Shown: positions 9,482-17,326 of the stretch, in pieces
Layout: each line of letters starts with the position of its first letter
Position numbering within the stretch: the stretch's first letter is position 1
Origin: Paracoccaceae bacterium
GTDB taxonomy: Bacteria > Pseudomonadota > Alphaproteobacteria > Rhodobacterales > Rhodobacteraceae
NCBI GenBank assembly: GCA_002708925.1
Contig: PAPN01000059.1
Span: 1-64,000 of the forward strand
DNA length: 64,000 bases
Direction of reading: 5' to 3'
The notes under the pieces: generated by a model
Databases searched by the model: none
Seen by the model: only the letters and a program-made list of their open reading frames with translations
What the model was told of the DNA's origin: nothing
Made by a program: the position numbers and the translations under genes

Positions 9482-10054
9482 TCACGGATTGTGATTAATT
9501 GTTTTGGCCGTCCAGTGCCCTTCGTGTTTGTGAATCTCGGTGACGGACAGGTTGTCGATCTTGTGCGAGAATGTCTCATACGCTGAGATGCCCAGGGCGC
9601 GCTGGACCTGTGTCAGGATCACACCGAAATGCGCGACGACGATGATATCGCGGCCGGGATGCGCTGCGGTCAGCCGATCCACGGCCCGGTGAACGCGGGC
9701 TGAAATGTCATTCCAGCTTTCGCCCTCCGGCGGTCGGGTATCCCCTGGCGTTTCCCAGTAGGCGCGGGCCAGGGCCTGGTCCTCGATTTCGGTGAAACGC
9801 TGCATTTCCCAGGCGCCAAAGTTAATCTCGCGCAGGGCAGGGTCATGCGGCAAACGCTGGCGCTGTCCGGCAATGGCGCTGGCGGTGTCTGCGGCGCGCG
9901 ACAGATCCGAGGACACCAGCACAGCCTGCTGCGGCAGATGGGCATCCAGCCGCGCGATTTGGGCCGTGTCGGACAGATCGGCGGGCAAATCCGTCCAGCC
10001 GACCATGGCCTGCGCGTGGGTTGGGCCATGGCGGACCCAGAAAAAACGGCTCAT
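9482..10054 (-). CDS. Histidine phosphatase family protein, possible alpha-ribazole phosphatase (CobC-like)
   Basis: The product is a 190-residue phosphoglycerate-mutase-like phosphatase. The catalytic FFWVRHGPTHA motif sits at the extreme N-terminus once the start is set at 10054; a longer upstream extension is not conserved. The phosphate pocket is completed by SSDLSRAADTA, the acid LREINFGAWE and the second histidine in VVAHFGVI. Its ATG overlaps the cobU stop codon (ATGA), so the two are translationally coupled. In cobalamin nucleotide-loop assembly CobU makes adenosylcobinamide-GDP and CobC dephosphorylates alpha-ribazole-phosphate, so a CobC-like role is a reasonable inference from context. 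A general phosphatase cannot be excluded. Confidence 0.85.
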   Translation of the reverse strand: MSRFFWVRHGPTHAQAMVGWTDLPADLSDTAQIARLDAHLPQQAVLVSSDLSRAADTASAIAGQRQRLPHDPALREINFGAWEMQRFTEIEDQALARAYWETPGDTRPPEGESWNDISARVHRAVDRLTAAHPGRDIIVVAHFGVILTQVQRALGISAYETFSHKIDNLSVTEIHKHEGHWTAKTINHNP

Positions 10055-10572
10055 GGCAGGGTTCCTTTCAGGGGCAGGGGCAATCCTGCCATGACGGTGA
10101 CGACCAGCCCAGCCTGGGCGGCCAGTTTCTGGTTCAGCGCGCCCTGCGCATCGCGAAACCGGCGGGCCAGCGCGTTTTCTGGGACAACCGACATGCCCAC
10201 CTCGTTCGAGACAACGACGACCGGCGCTTGGCACGCCTCAAGTGCGGCCAGAAACTGCGCTTCTTCGGTGGCCAGGTCCGAGTTTTCCAGCAGGTGATTG
10301 GACAGCCACATCGTTGCACAATCCAGCAGTACCACCTGATCGGGGCGGGCCTGCATCAGCGCAGGTCCGATGTGCATCGGTGCTTCGATCGTGGTCCAGC
10401 CGGGGCCGCGCTGGGCAATGTGCCTGTCTACTTTCAGGCGCATTTCATCGTCCCAAACCCTTGCCGTCGCAAGATAAACCCGGTCTTGCGCGGCCTGTCG
10501 CACCAGCGTTTCGGCCCATAGGGACTTGCCCGACCCGGTCCCGCCCAACACGAGGGTCAGCTTATCAAGCAT
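10051..10572 (-). CDS. cobU: Adenosylcobinamide kinase/adenosylcobinamide-phosphate guanylyltransferase
   Basis: CobU (CobP in alphaproteobacterial nomenclature) phosphorylates adenosylcobinamide and then attaches GMP, a step of vitamin B12 synthesis or salvage. The start at 10572 gives MLDKLTLVLGGTGSGKS, with the P-loop at residues 10-17. Further family marks are VYLATARVWDDEMRLKVDRH, the GTP-binding VVVSNEVGMSVVPENALARR and QKLAAQAG near the end. The 173-residue length is usual. An in-frame ATG at 10620 would add 16 unlikely residues. B12 is the cofactor of ethylmalonyl-CoA mutase, encoded at the other end of this window. The gene is divergent from rpoH2. Confidence 0.95.
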   Translation of the reverse strand: MLDKLTLVLGGTGSGKSLWAETLVRQAAQDRVYLATARVWDDEMRLKVDRHIAQRGPGWTTIEAPMHIGPALMQARPDQVVLLDCATMWLSNHLLENSDLATEEAQFLAALEACQAPVVVVSNEVGMSVVPENALARRFRDAQGALNQKLAAQAGLVVTVMAGLPLPLKGTLP

Positions 10573-10590
10573 TTTCTCTACACCTTTTTG

Positions 10591-10620
10591 TGAACCAATC
10601 CGCCTTGCTGTGCGTAACAT
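10591..10620 (+). promoter_or_regulatory. Candidate ECF-sigma promoter of rpoH2
   Basis: In the 104-base gap between cobU and rpoH2 the sequence TGAACC (10591-10596) is followed after 18 bases by TAACAT (10615-10620). As I recall it, the Rhodobacter RpoE-ChrR promoter reads roughly TGATCC, 18 bases, TAAGA, so each half differs in one position. The same stretch can also be read as GAAC-N17-CGTAA, near the general-stress EcfG form. It lies about 56 bases before the rpoH2 ATG. The match is by eye only. Confidence 0.3.
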
Positions 10621-10676
10621 TCCAGTCCCTAATGAGAAAGGGGTCTGACTTTCGTTCCAAGTCTGGGGTGGTTACC

Positions 10677-11555
10677 ATGGCACTTGATCTACCAAATGAA
10701 ATGTCCCTGTCCCGCGTTGCCATGAAGGCAGAGCTGCTGGACGCGGAAACCGAACTGAAGCTTGCCTATGCCTGGCGGGACGAACGAGACGAGGCCGCGC
10801 TGCATCGTCTGATCACGGCCTACATGCGTTTGGCCATCTCGATGGCATCGAAATACAAACGCTACGGCGCCTCCCGCAATGACCTGATCCAAGAGGCGGG
10901 CCTGGGCCTGATGAAGGCCGCAGACAAGTTTGACCCGGATCGCGGCGTGCGGTTTTCCACCTATGCTGTCTGGTGGATCAAGGCTAGCATCCAGGACTAT
11001 GTGATGCGCAACTGGTCGATGGTGCGGACGGGCTCTACCTCGTCGCAGAAATCTCTGTTCTTCAACCTGCGCCGCGTGCAGGCCCGGCTGGAGCGCGAAG
11101 CCCAGGCCAGTGGCGAAGAGCTGGACCGGCACCAGTTGCGGCAGAAGGTGTCCTCGGAAATCGGGGTGCCGCTGCGCGATGTCGAGATGATGGAGGGCCG
11201 CCTGTCGGGCTCGGATTTCTCGCTGAATGCGACGCAATCCACCGAGGACGAGGGCCGCGAATGGATCGACACGCTGGAAGATGACGGAGCGCAATCCTCG
11301 GAAATTGTCGAAGCGGAACACGATCGCGAGGCCCTGCGTGAATGGTTGATCGAGGCGATCTCGGCGTTGAACGAGCGCGAACAGTTCATCATCCGCGAAC
11401 GCAAATTGCGCGAACCGGGGCGGACGCTGGAATCGCTGGGCAAAGAACTGAACCTGTCCAAGGAACGCGTGCGCCAGCTAGAGGCCGCAGCCTTTGCCAA
11501 AATGCGCAAACAGCTTGAAGAGAAATCCCAAGAGGTGCATGACCTGCTGTCATGA
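10677..11555 (+). CDS. rpoH2: RNA polymerase sigma factor, RpoH family (RpoH2 type)
   Basis: This is a 292-residue sigma-70 family factor. The RpoH box QKSLFFNLRR is at residues 124-133, which separates heat-shock-type factors from others. Region 2 is DLIQEAGLGLMKAADKFDP followed by RFSTYAVWWIKASIQDYV, and region 4 ends with LNLSKERVRQLEAAAFAKMR. In Rhodobacter the RpoH2 paralogue directs the response to singlet oxygen and other oxidants; the call RpoH2 rather than RpoH1 rests on recalled sequence features and on the unusual neighbourhood, so the paralogue number is less certain than the family. The stop overlaps the ATG of the next gene (ATGA), coupling the two. Confidence 0.9.
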   Translation: MALDLPNEMSLSRVAMKAELLDAETELKLAYAWRDERDEAALHRLITAYMRLAISMASKYKRYGASRNDLIQEAGLGLMKAADKFDPDRGVRFSTYAVWWIKASIQDYVMRNWSMVRTGSTSSQKSLFFNLRRVQARLEREAQASGEELDRHQLRQKVSSEIGVPLRDVEMMEGRLSGSDFSLNATQSTEDEGREWIDTLEDDGAQSSEIVEAEHDREALREWLIEAISALNEREQFIIRERKLREPGRTLESLGKELNLSKERVRQLEAAAFAKMRKQLEEKSQEVHDLLS

Positions 11556-12346
11556 AACATCTACTACTGATCGCCGCGCTGTTGGGGGCGGGGCCTTTGT
11601 GCGCGCAGGATGGGCCCGTTCCGGAGGCGGCTCTGCAGGCGCAAATCGTGCTGCTGGGCGAGATCCACGATAACCCGCACCACCATGCGCGGCAAGCGGC
11701 CTATGTGGCGCGGCTGTCCCCGCGTGCCGTCGTGTTTGAAATGCTGACCTCTGCGCAGGCCGGGCTGATCACCGATGAGAATCGCCATGATCGTCAGGGG
11801 CTGGCCGAGGCGTTGAACTGGGCGCAGTCCGGCTGGCCGGATTTTGCCATGTATCACCCGATTATCGCGGCCTCGGGGGGGGCGATCTATGGCGGGGCGG
11901 TTCCGCGTGACGCCGCGCGCAGTGCGATGAAAGAGGGGATCGCCAGTTGGTTCGGCCCCGACGCGCCGCGTTTCGGGCTGGCCGATCCGCTGCCCGCAGA
12001 CCAGCAGCAGACCCGCGAAACCTTGCAGATGGAGGCGCATTGTAACGCTCTGCCCGACAGTCTGCTGCCCGCAATGGTGGGGCTGCAACGCCTGCGCGAT
12101 GCCAATCTGGCGCGCGCAACGCTGCGTGCGCTGCGGGAAACGGGCGGGCCGGTTGCCGTCATTCTGGGCAATGGCCACGCGCGCAAGGATTGGGGCGTCC
12201 CCGCCTTTCTGCGCCATGTGTCCCCGCAGACGCCGGTCTTTGTGATTGGCCAGACCGAAGAAGACACCCACCCCGATCCCAATTACGACCTGACCCTGTC
12301 TTCGCAGACAGTTCCGCGCGAAGATCCCTGCAAAGCATTCCGTTAG
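11552..12346 (+). CDS. ChaN family heme/iron-binding-type protein
   Basis: This is a 264-residue exported protein of the ChaN (DUF399) family. A signal peptide is visible (MKHLLLIAALLGAGPLCAQ). The diagnostic metal or heme pocket motif is VLLGEIHDNPHHHARQ, followed by VVFEMLTSAQ and a late histidine in VILGNGHARKDWG. Campylobacter ChaN binds heme and is thought to help iron acquisition. Here there is no lipobox cysteine, so it would be periplasmic rather than a lipoprotein. Its start overlaps the rpoH2 stop codon, an unusual coupling that suggests a role in the stress response directed by that sigma factor; that link is inference. Confidence 0.85.
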   Translation: MKHLLLIAALLGAGPLCAQDGPVPEAALQAQIVLLGEIHDNPHHHARQAAYVARLSPRAVVFEMLTSAQAGLITDENRHDRQGLAEALNWAQSGWPDFAMYHPIIAASGGAIYGGAVPRDAARSAMKEGIASWFGPDAPRFGLADPLPADQQQTRETLQMEAHCNALPDSLLPAMVGLQRLRDANLARATLRALRETGGPVAVILGNGHARKDWGVPAFLRHVSPQTPVFVIGQTEEDTHPDPNYDLTLSSQTVPREDPCKAFR

Positions 12347-12417
12347 CGCCCTTTCGTGCTCTTGTCAGCCCAGCCGCTGCGCCCTAGTGTCTGCCGGGTC
12401 TATCCAAGGGGGCAGAA

Positions 12418-13611
12418 ATGCTGGCAAACAAGCGGATTTTGTTGATCATCGGGGGCGGAATCGCAGCCTATAAAACGCCCGAGCTGATCCGGCGCCTGCG
12501 TGAGCGCGGGGCGGCCGTGACGCCCGTTCTGACCCGCGCGGCCAAACAGTTCGTGACCCCGCTCAGCCTGTCTGCCGTGGCCGGAGAGAAAGTCCATGAC
12601 GATCTGTTCGATCTGACGGATGAGGCTGAAATGGGTCATATCCAGCTGTCTCGTAGTGCCGATCTGATCGTGGTCGCGCCTGCCACGGCCGATCTGATGG
12701 CCAAAATGGCGGGGGGGCACGCGGATGACATGGGCTCGACCCTGCTGATGGCGACGGATACGCCTGTGATGATTGCTCCGGCGATGAATGTGCGTATGTG
12801 GAAGCACCCCGCGACCCAGCGCAATCTGGCGCTTTTGCAGGCTGATGGTATCGGCCTGATCGGCCCGGATAAGGGGGATATGGCCTGCGGCGAATATGGC
12901 CCCGGACGCATGTCCGAGCCGCTGGAAATTGTTGCCGCCGCCGAGGCCGCCCTGTCGGATGGGCCGTTGAAGGGCAAACGGGTTATCGTGACCTCGGGGC
13001 CGACGCAGGAGCCGATTGACCCGGTGCGGTATATCTCGAACCGTTCGTCGGGGGCGCAGGGCACGGCGATTGCCCGCGCGCTGGCTGCCATGGGCGCCGA
13101 GGTGGTGTTCGTGACCGGCCCCGCCGATGTGCCTGCGCCAGAGGGCGTGCAGGTGGTGCGGATCGAGACCGCCCGGCAGATGCTGGAGGCCGTTCAGGCG
13201 GCCTTGCCTGCGGATGTGGCCATCTTTGCTGCCGCTGTGGCCGATTGGCGGGTGGTGGACGCGGCCAACTCGAAAATGAAAAAGCAAAATGGGGAAATCC
13301 CAACGCTGAGCTTTGCTGAAAACCCCGATATTCTGGCGACGATCAGCCAGATGACGCAGGGCAGGCCCGGTCTGGTTGTGGGATTCGCCGCCGAGACCGA
13401 TGACGTGATCGAAAACGCGACCGCCAAGCGGGCGCGCAAGGGCTGCGACTGGATTGTGGCCAACGATGTCGCGCCCGGCACCGGCACTTTTGGCGGGGCG
13501 CAGAACACGGTGCATATTATCAGCGAAACAGGCGTTGAGGATTGGCCGAGAATGGCCAAAGAGGCGGTGGCACAACGGCTGGCGGCGCGGATTGCCGATG
13601 CCTTGGATTGA
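12418..13611 (+). CDS. coaBC: Bifunctional phosphopantothenoylcysteine decarboxylase/phosphopantothenate-cysteine ligase
   Basis: CoaBC carries out two consecutive steps of coenzyme A synthesis. The N-terminal CoaC flavoprotein half shows GGGIAAYKTPELIRRL, the catalytic histidine in MGHIQLSRSADL, APATADLMAKMA, APAMNVRMW and the active-site cysteine in MACGEYGPGRM. The C-terminal CoaB half begins near VIVTSGPTQEPIDPVRYI and has NRSSGAQG and AAVADWRV for CTP and substrate binding. At 397 residues it is full length. A GGGGGCAGAA ribosome site precedes the ATG. The stop codon TGA is the first part of the repeated element that occupies the gap to dut. Confidence 0.97.
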   Translation: MLANKRILLIIGGGIAAYKTPELIRRLRERGAAVTPVLTRAAKQFVTPLSLSAVAGEKVHDDLFDLTDEAEMGHIQLSRSADLIVVAPATADLMAKMAGGHADDMGSTLLMATDTPVMIAPAMNVRMWKHPATQRNLALLQADGIGLIGPDKGDMACGEYGPGRMSEPLEIVAAAEAALSDGPLKGKRVIVTSGPTQEPIDPVRYISNRSSGAQGTAIARALAAMGAEVVFVTGPADVPAPEGVQVVRIETARQMLEAVQAALPADVAIFAAAVADWRVVDAANSKMKKQNGEIPTLSFAENPDILATISQMTQGRPGLVVGFAAETDDVIENATAKRARKGCDWIVANDVAPGTGTFGGAQNTVHIISETGVEDWPRMAKEAVAQRLAARIADALD

Positions 13612-13630
13612 GTATTTGCAGAGCAAAGAA
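13610..13630 (+). repeat. Short intergenic repeat element, copy 1
   Basis: The gap after coaBC reads GAGTATTT, three bases, then GAGCAAAGAAGG. The same element occurs at 17270-17291 after the M3 peptidase gene, with eight identical bases on the left and ten or more on the right and a one-base spacer difference. Its left end includes the coaBC stop codon. Both copies are just after a gene and in the same orientation relative to it. I recall similar sequences in many Rhodobacteraceae genomes, so it is likely a family-wide intergenic repeat of unknown role. Confidence 0.55.
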
Positions 13631-13644
13631 GGGGATGGGCCCAA

Positions 13645-14109
13645 ATGGTAACCGTTGCACTGACCTGGACGGACGAGGCAGACAGGACGCTGGCGCTGCC
13701 CAGTTATGAGAGCGCGGGGGCGGCGGGGGCCGATTTGCGGGCGAATTTCGGTTTGGATTTGCGGGATGTGGGCGTGTTTCTGGCACCGGGGGCGCGGGCA
13801 TTGATTCCGACGGGGCTGCGGCTTGAGATTCCGGGGGGGTATGAGGTGCAGTTGCGGCCTCGGTCTGGGTTGGCGCTGAAGCATGGGATTACGCTGCCCA
13901 ATAGTCCCGGTACGATTGACAGCGATTATCGGGGGCCTTTGGGGGTGATTGTGATGAATGCTGGAGAGGCCGCGTTTCAGGTGCAGCACGGGGACCGGAT
14001 TGCGCAGATGATTGTGGCCCCCGTGGTGCAGGCGCGCTTTGAGATGGTGGGGGATTTGTCGCGGACGGTGCGCGGCGCGGGCGGGTTTGGCTCGACCGGG
14101 CGCGGCTGA
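13645..14109 (+). CDS. dut: Deoxyuridine 5'-triphosphate nucleotidohydrolase (dUTPase)
   Basis: Dut hydrolyses dUTP to dUMP, keeping uracil out of DNA and supplying thymidylate synthesis. All five motifs of the homotrimeric enzyme are present in the 154 residues: AGADLRAN, PRSGLALKHGI, GTIDSDYRGPLGVIVMN, GDRIAQMIVAPV and the glycine-rich tail RGAGGFGSTGRG that closes over the active site. The stop codon overlaps the start of the next gene (TGATG). The codon use here is noticeably richer in GGG and TTG than in neighbouring genes, which is visible by eye but not obviously a transfer signal because the protein is a core function next to coaBC, a usual partner. Confidence 0.97.
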   Translation: MVTVALTWTDEADRTLALPSYESAGAAGADLRANFGLDLRDVGVFLAPGARALIPTGLRLEIPGGYEVQLRPRSGLALKHGITLPNSPGTIDSDYRGPLGVIVMNAGEAAFQVQHGDRIAQMIVAPVVQARFEMVGDLSRTVRGAGGFGSTGRG

Positions 14110-15161
14110 TGGCGCTGGTTCTGACACTGGCCGCGGTCCTTTGGGGGATCGGTGTGGTGATGGGGGCGCCTATACGGGTGCGCATGGTCATGCTGGCGGT
14201 GCTATGGGCGGCTGTTGTTGCCTTGCATCTGGTGTTTCCGGACGGACATGCGCTGCGTCTGGCGACGGGGGGGCAGGCGGCACCCTGGCTGATTTTCGGC
14301 GGGGGGAGCGGGTTGGTTCTGCTGTACCGTGCGGGGCTTAGGTGGCTGCGGGGCCGGGCCGCCCGGATGGGGGGGGCTCAGTGCCGTCACCCCAAAGAGC
14401 GAGGCGCGTTTTCCGAGACGGAATTGAACCGTTATGCCCGTCATATCGTGCTGCGTGAGATCGGCGGAAAGGGGCAGAAACGCCTGAAAAACGCCAAGGT
14501 TCTGGTGATCGGAGCGGGAGGGCTGGGCTCGCCCGTGTTGCTGTATCTGGCGGCGGCCGGGGTGGGGGTGATCGGGGTGATTGACGATGATGAGGTCGAT
14601 AATTCCAATCTGCAACGGCAGGTGATTCACCCCGATGCGGCGATCGGAATGCCTAAGGTGTTCTCGGCGCAGAAGGCGATGGAGGCGCAAAATCCCTTTG
14701 TTCAGGTGCGGCCTTATCATCGTCGTCTGACGGCGGAATTGGCGCGCGATCTGTTTGCCGAATATGACCTGATCCTTGACGGGACGGATAATTTTGCGAC
14801 CCGATATTTGGCGAATGAGGCCGCGGTGCACGCAGGTAAGCCCTTGATATCCGGTGCTTTGTCGCAATGGGAGGGACAGCTGAGCGTGTTCGATCCGGCG
14901 CAGGCTGGCCCCTGCTATCAATGCGTTTTTCCTCAGGCACCAGCGCCCGGACTGGCACCTTCTTGTGCCGAGGCGGGCGTGATCGGGCCCTTGCCGGGGG
15001 TCATCGGGACCATGATGGCGGTCGAAGCCGTGAAGCTGATCACCGGCGCGGGGGCGCTTTTGCGCGGAGAGATGCTGATCTATGATGCGCTGTGGGGCGA
15101 AACCCGTAAAATTACCCTTAAAAAACGCACCGATTGCCCGGTTTGTGGCGAAACGGGTTAG
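14109..15161 (+). CDS. moeB: Molybdopterin-synthase adenylyltransferase (MoeB/ThiF/HesA type) with membrane N-terminus
   Basis: The E1-like domain from about residue 105 on adenylates the C-terminus of a sulfur-carrier protein, MoaD or ThiS. Visible are RYARHIVLREIGGKGQKRL, the ATP-binding GAGGLGSP at residues 135-142, DDDEVDNSNLQRQ, DGTDNFATRYL, and two zinc pairs, CYQCVF and CPVCG at the end. The first 85 residues are unusual: three hydrophobic segments that look like transmembrane helices, followed by a basic stretch (RWLRGRAARMGG). No rhodanese domain follows, unlike the MOCS3 form. The ATG overlaps the dut stop. MoeB versus ThiF specificity cannot be settled from sequence alone. Confidence 0.88.
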   Translation: MALVLTLAAVLWGIGVVMGAPIRVRMVMLAVLWAAVVALHLVFPDGHALRLATGGQAAPWLIFGGGSGLVLLYRAGLRWLRGRAARMGGAQCRHPKERGAFSETELNRYARHIVLREIGGKGQKRLKNAKVLVIGAGGLGSPVLLYLAAAGVGVIGVIDDDEVDNSNLQRQVIHPDAAIGMPKVFSAQKAMEAQNPFVQVRPYHRRLTAELARDLFAEYDLILDGTDNFATRYLANEAAVHAGKPLISGALSQWEGQLSVFDPAQAGPCYQCVFPQAPAPGLAPSCAEAGVIGPLPGVIGTMMAVEAVKLITGAGALLRGEMLIYDALWGETRKITLKKRTDCPVCGETG

Positions 15162-15217
15162 GCGATATGGACGCGTGGCCCGCGCATGATTACCTGTGAT
15201 CCCAAAGGAGACCGTGT

Positions 15218-17230
15218 ATGACCAACCCGCTTTTGTCCGCCTGGGAAACCCCGTTTGAAATTGCCCCGTTCAATGCCATCGGGGACGCGGATTTTGCCCC
15301 GGCTTTTGCTCAGGCTTTGGAAACCCATCAGGCCGAGATTGCCGCCATTGCGGAGACTCCCGAAGCGCCGACATTCGCCAACACAATCGAAGCAATGGAG
15401 GCCGCGGGCTCGGATCTGGATAAGGTTCTTTCGGTGTTTTTCACCGTCGCAGGGGCCGACAGCAACCCCGAGCGTGAGGAACTGCAAGTCGCTTTCTCGC
15501 CCAAACTGGCGGCGCATTTTGCGGCGATTTCGTCCAATAAGGCGTTGTTCGCGCGGATCGCGGATCTGTGGGCGCGTCATGAGGATTTGAACCTGACTGA
15601 CGAGCAGCAGCGGGTGCTGATGCTGACGCATCGCGGCTTTGTTCGCGCAGGCGCGGCGCTGAACGGCGCCGAGGACACTCGCATGGCTCAGATCAAGGGC
15701 AAGCTGGCCAGTCTGGGCACGGCCTTTACGCAGAATCTGCTGGCGGATGAACGAGGCTGGTTCATGGAACTGACCGAGACCGATCTGGAGGGCCTGCCCG
15801 GTTTCGTTATCAATGCGATGCGGGCCGCTGGGCGGGAAAAGGGCACGGATGGGCCGGTGGTGACGTTGTCGCGCTCGATTATTACTCCGTTTTTGCAATT
15901 CTCGCCGCGCCGCGATCTGCGGCAGCGCGCCTATGCCGCCTTTGTGGCGCGCGGGGCCAATGGCGGTAAGACGGACAACCGCCAGATCGCCGCTGAAATC
16001 CTGTCGCTGCGCGAAGAACGCGCCGCGCTGCTGGGCTATGACAGTTTCGCCGATTACAAGCTGGAAACCGAAATGGCCAAGACGCCCGCGCGTGTCGAGG
16101 AATTGCTGCTGGCCGTGTGGGAACCGGCCAAGGCGCGCGCCGAAGCGGACGCCAAAGTGTTGCAAGAGATGATGCACGCCGATGGCATCAATGGCGATCT
16201 TGAGCCCTGGGACTGGCACTATTACGCTGCGCGCCGCCGCAAGGCCGAACACGACCTGGACGAGGCCGCGCTGAAGCCATACCTGCAATTGGACCGGATG
16301 ATTGAGGCATCCTTTGCCTGCGCTAACAGGTTGTTTGGGCTAGAGTTTTCGCCTCTGGATGTGCCTTTGTACCACCCCGATTGCCGCGCATGGGAGGTGA
16401 CCCGGAACGGCAAGCATGTGGCCGTATTCATCGGGGATTATTTTGCGCGCGGCTCGAAACGGTCGGGGGCGTGGTGTTCGGCCATGCGCGCGCAGGCGAA
16501 GTTTCCCAAGGTGCAGACGCCCGTGGTGATCAACGTGTGCAACTTTGCCAAAGGCGATCCGGCGCTGCTGTCCTATGACGACGCGCGCACGTTGTTCCAT
16601 GAATTCGGTCATGCGCTGCACCAGATGCTGTCGGATGTGACCTATGAGAGTGTCTCGGGGACGTCGGTGGCGCGGGACTTTGTAGAGTTGCCCAGCCAGC
16701 TTTACGAACACTGGCTGGAAGTGCCCGAGGTTCTGGCCGAGTTCGCAACCCATGCAGACACAGGCGCGCCGATGCCCGCCGAAATGCTGGAGAAGGTGCT
16801 GGGCGCGGCGAATTTCGACCAGGGCTTCGCAACGGTGGAATATGTGGCCTCGGCGCTGGTGGATCTGGCGTTCCATCGCGGCGCGGCCCCGGCGGATGTG
16901 ATGGCTAGGCAGGCGCAGGTGCTGGATGCGTTGGAAATGCCCAGGCAGATCGCCATGCGCCACGCGACGCCGCATTTCGCGCATGTGTTTGCGGGGGATG
17001 GGTATAGTTCGGGGTACTACAGTTACATGTGGTCCGAGGTCATGGATGCCGATGCTTTTGCAGCGTTTGAAGATGCGGGAGATGCGTTTGACACGGCGAC
17101 CGCCCAGGCATTGGAGGCGCATATCCTGTCGCGGGGGGGATCGGTGGATGCAGAGGCGCTGTATACCGCGTTTCGGGGGCGGATGCCGGGGGTTGAGGCA
17201 TTGCTGAAGGGGCGGGGGCTGGCTGTTTAG
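15218..17230 (+). CDS. M3 family zinc oligopeptidase (oligopeptidase A/dipeptidyl carboxypeptidase)
   Basis: This is a 670-residue thimet-type metallopeptidase that degrades short peptides. The zinc motif HEFGH lies at residues 461-465 in LFHEFGHALHQML, with the third ligand glutamate expected in the FVELPSQLYEHW segment some 25 residues later. Other family features are the all-helical N-terminal half and the C-terminal GYSSGYYSYMWSEVMDADAF. No signal peptide is seen, so it should be cytoplasmic. An AAAGGAG ribosome site precedes the ATG. PrlC/OpdA and Dcp are the two likely subfamilies; which one applies is not decided. A bidirectional terminator follows, facing the convergent phosphomutase gene. 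Confidence 0.93.
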   Translation: MTNPLLSAWETPFEIAPFNAIGDADFAPAFAQALETHQAEIAAIAETPEAPTFANTIEAMEAAGSDLDKVLSVFFTVAGADSNPEREELQVAFSPKLAAHFAAISSNKALFARIADLWARHEDLNLTDEQQRVLMLTHRGFVRAGAALNGAEDTRMAQIKGKLASLGTAFTQNLLADERGWFMELTETDLEGLPGFVINAMRAAGREKGTDGPVVTLSRSIITPFLQFSPRRDLRQRAYAAFVARGANGGKTDNRQIAAEILSLREERAALLGYDSFADYKLETEMAKTPARVEELLLAVWEPAKARAEADAKVLQEMMHADGINGDLEPWDWHYYAARRRKAEHDLDEAALKPYLQLDRMIEASFACANRLFGLEFSPLDVPLYHPDCRAWEVTRNGKHVAVFIGDYFARGSKRSGAWCSAMRAQAKFPKVQTPVVINVCNFAKGDPALLSYDDARTLFHEFGHALHQMLSDVTYESVSGTSVARDFVELPSQLYEHWLEVPEVLAEFATHADTGAPMPAEMLEKVLGAANFDQGFATVEYVASALVDLAFHRGAAPADVMARQAQVLDALEMPRQIAMRHATPHFAHVFAGDGYSSGYYSYMWSEVMDADAFAAFEDAGDAFDTATAQALEAHILSRGGSVDAEALYTAFRGRMPGVEALLKGRGLAV

Positions 17231-17291
17231 GGGGCGTTGCCCCCTCTGGCCTGCGGCCATTCACCCCCAGAGTATTTTCGAGAGCAAAGAA
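17230..17291 (+). repeat. Intergenic repeat element, copy 2, with two small hairpins
   Basis: Right after the M3 peptidase stop come a GGGGGCGTTGCCCCC hairpin (17230-17244), a GGCCTGCGGCC hairpin (17248-17258) and then the element GAGTATTTT, two bases, GAGAGCAAAGAA (17270-17291), which matches the copy at 13610-13630. The hairpin plus GAGTATT tail arrangement looks like one composite unit, of which the copy after coaBC keeps only the tail. No protein is encoded. Confidence 0.55.
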
Positions 17292-17293
17292 AG

Positions 17294-17326
17294 AGGCCCG
17301 GCGGGGAGTGCCGGGCCTTTGTTTTT
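17294..17326. terminator. Bidirectional intrinsic terminator
   Basis: A perfect nine-pair stem AGGCCCGGC/GCCGGGCCT with a seven-base loop is followed on the plus strand by TTGTTTTT. On the minus strand it is followed by TCTTTCTTTG. It separates the convergent M3 peptidase and phosphomutase genes and can serve both. The last bases overlap the phosphomutase stop codon. Confidence 0.88.
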
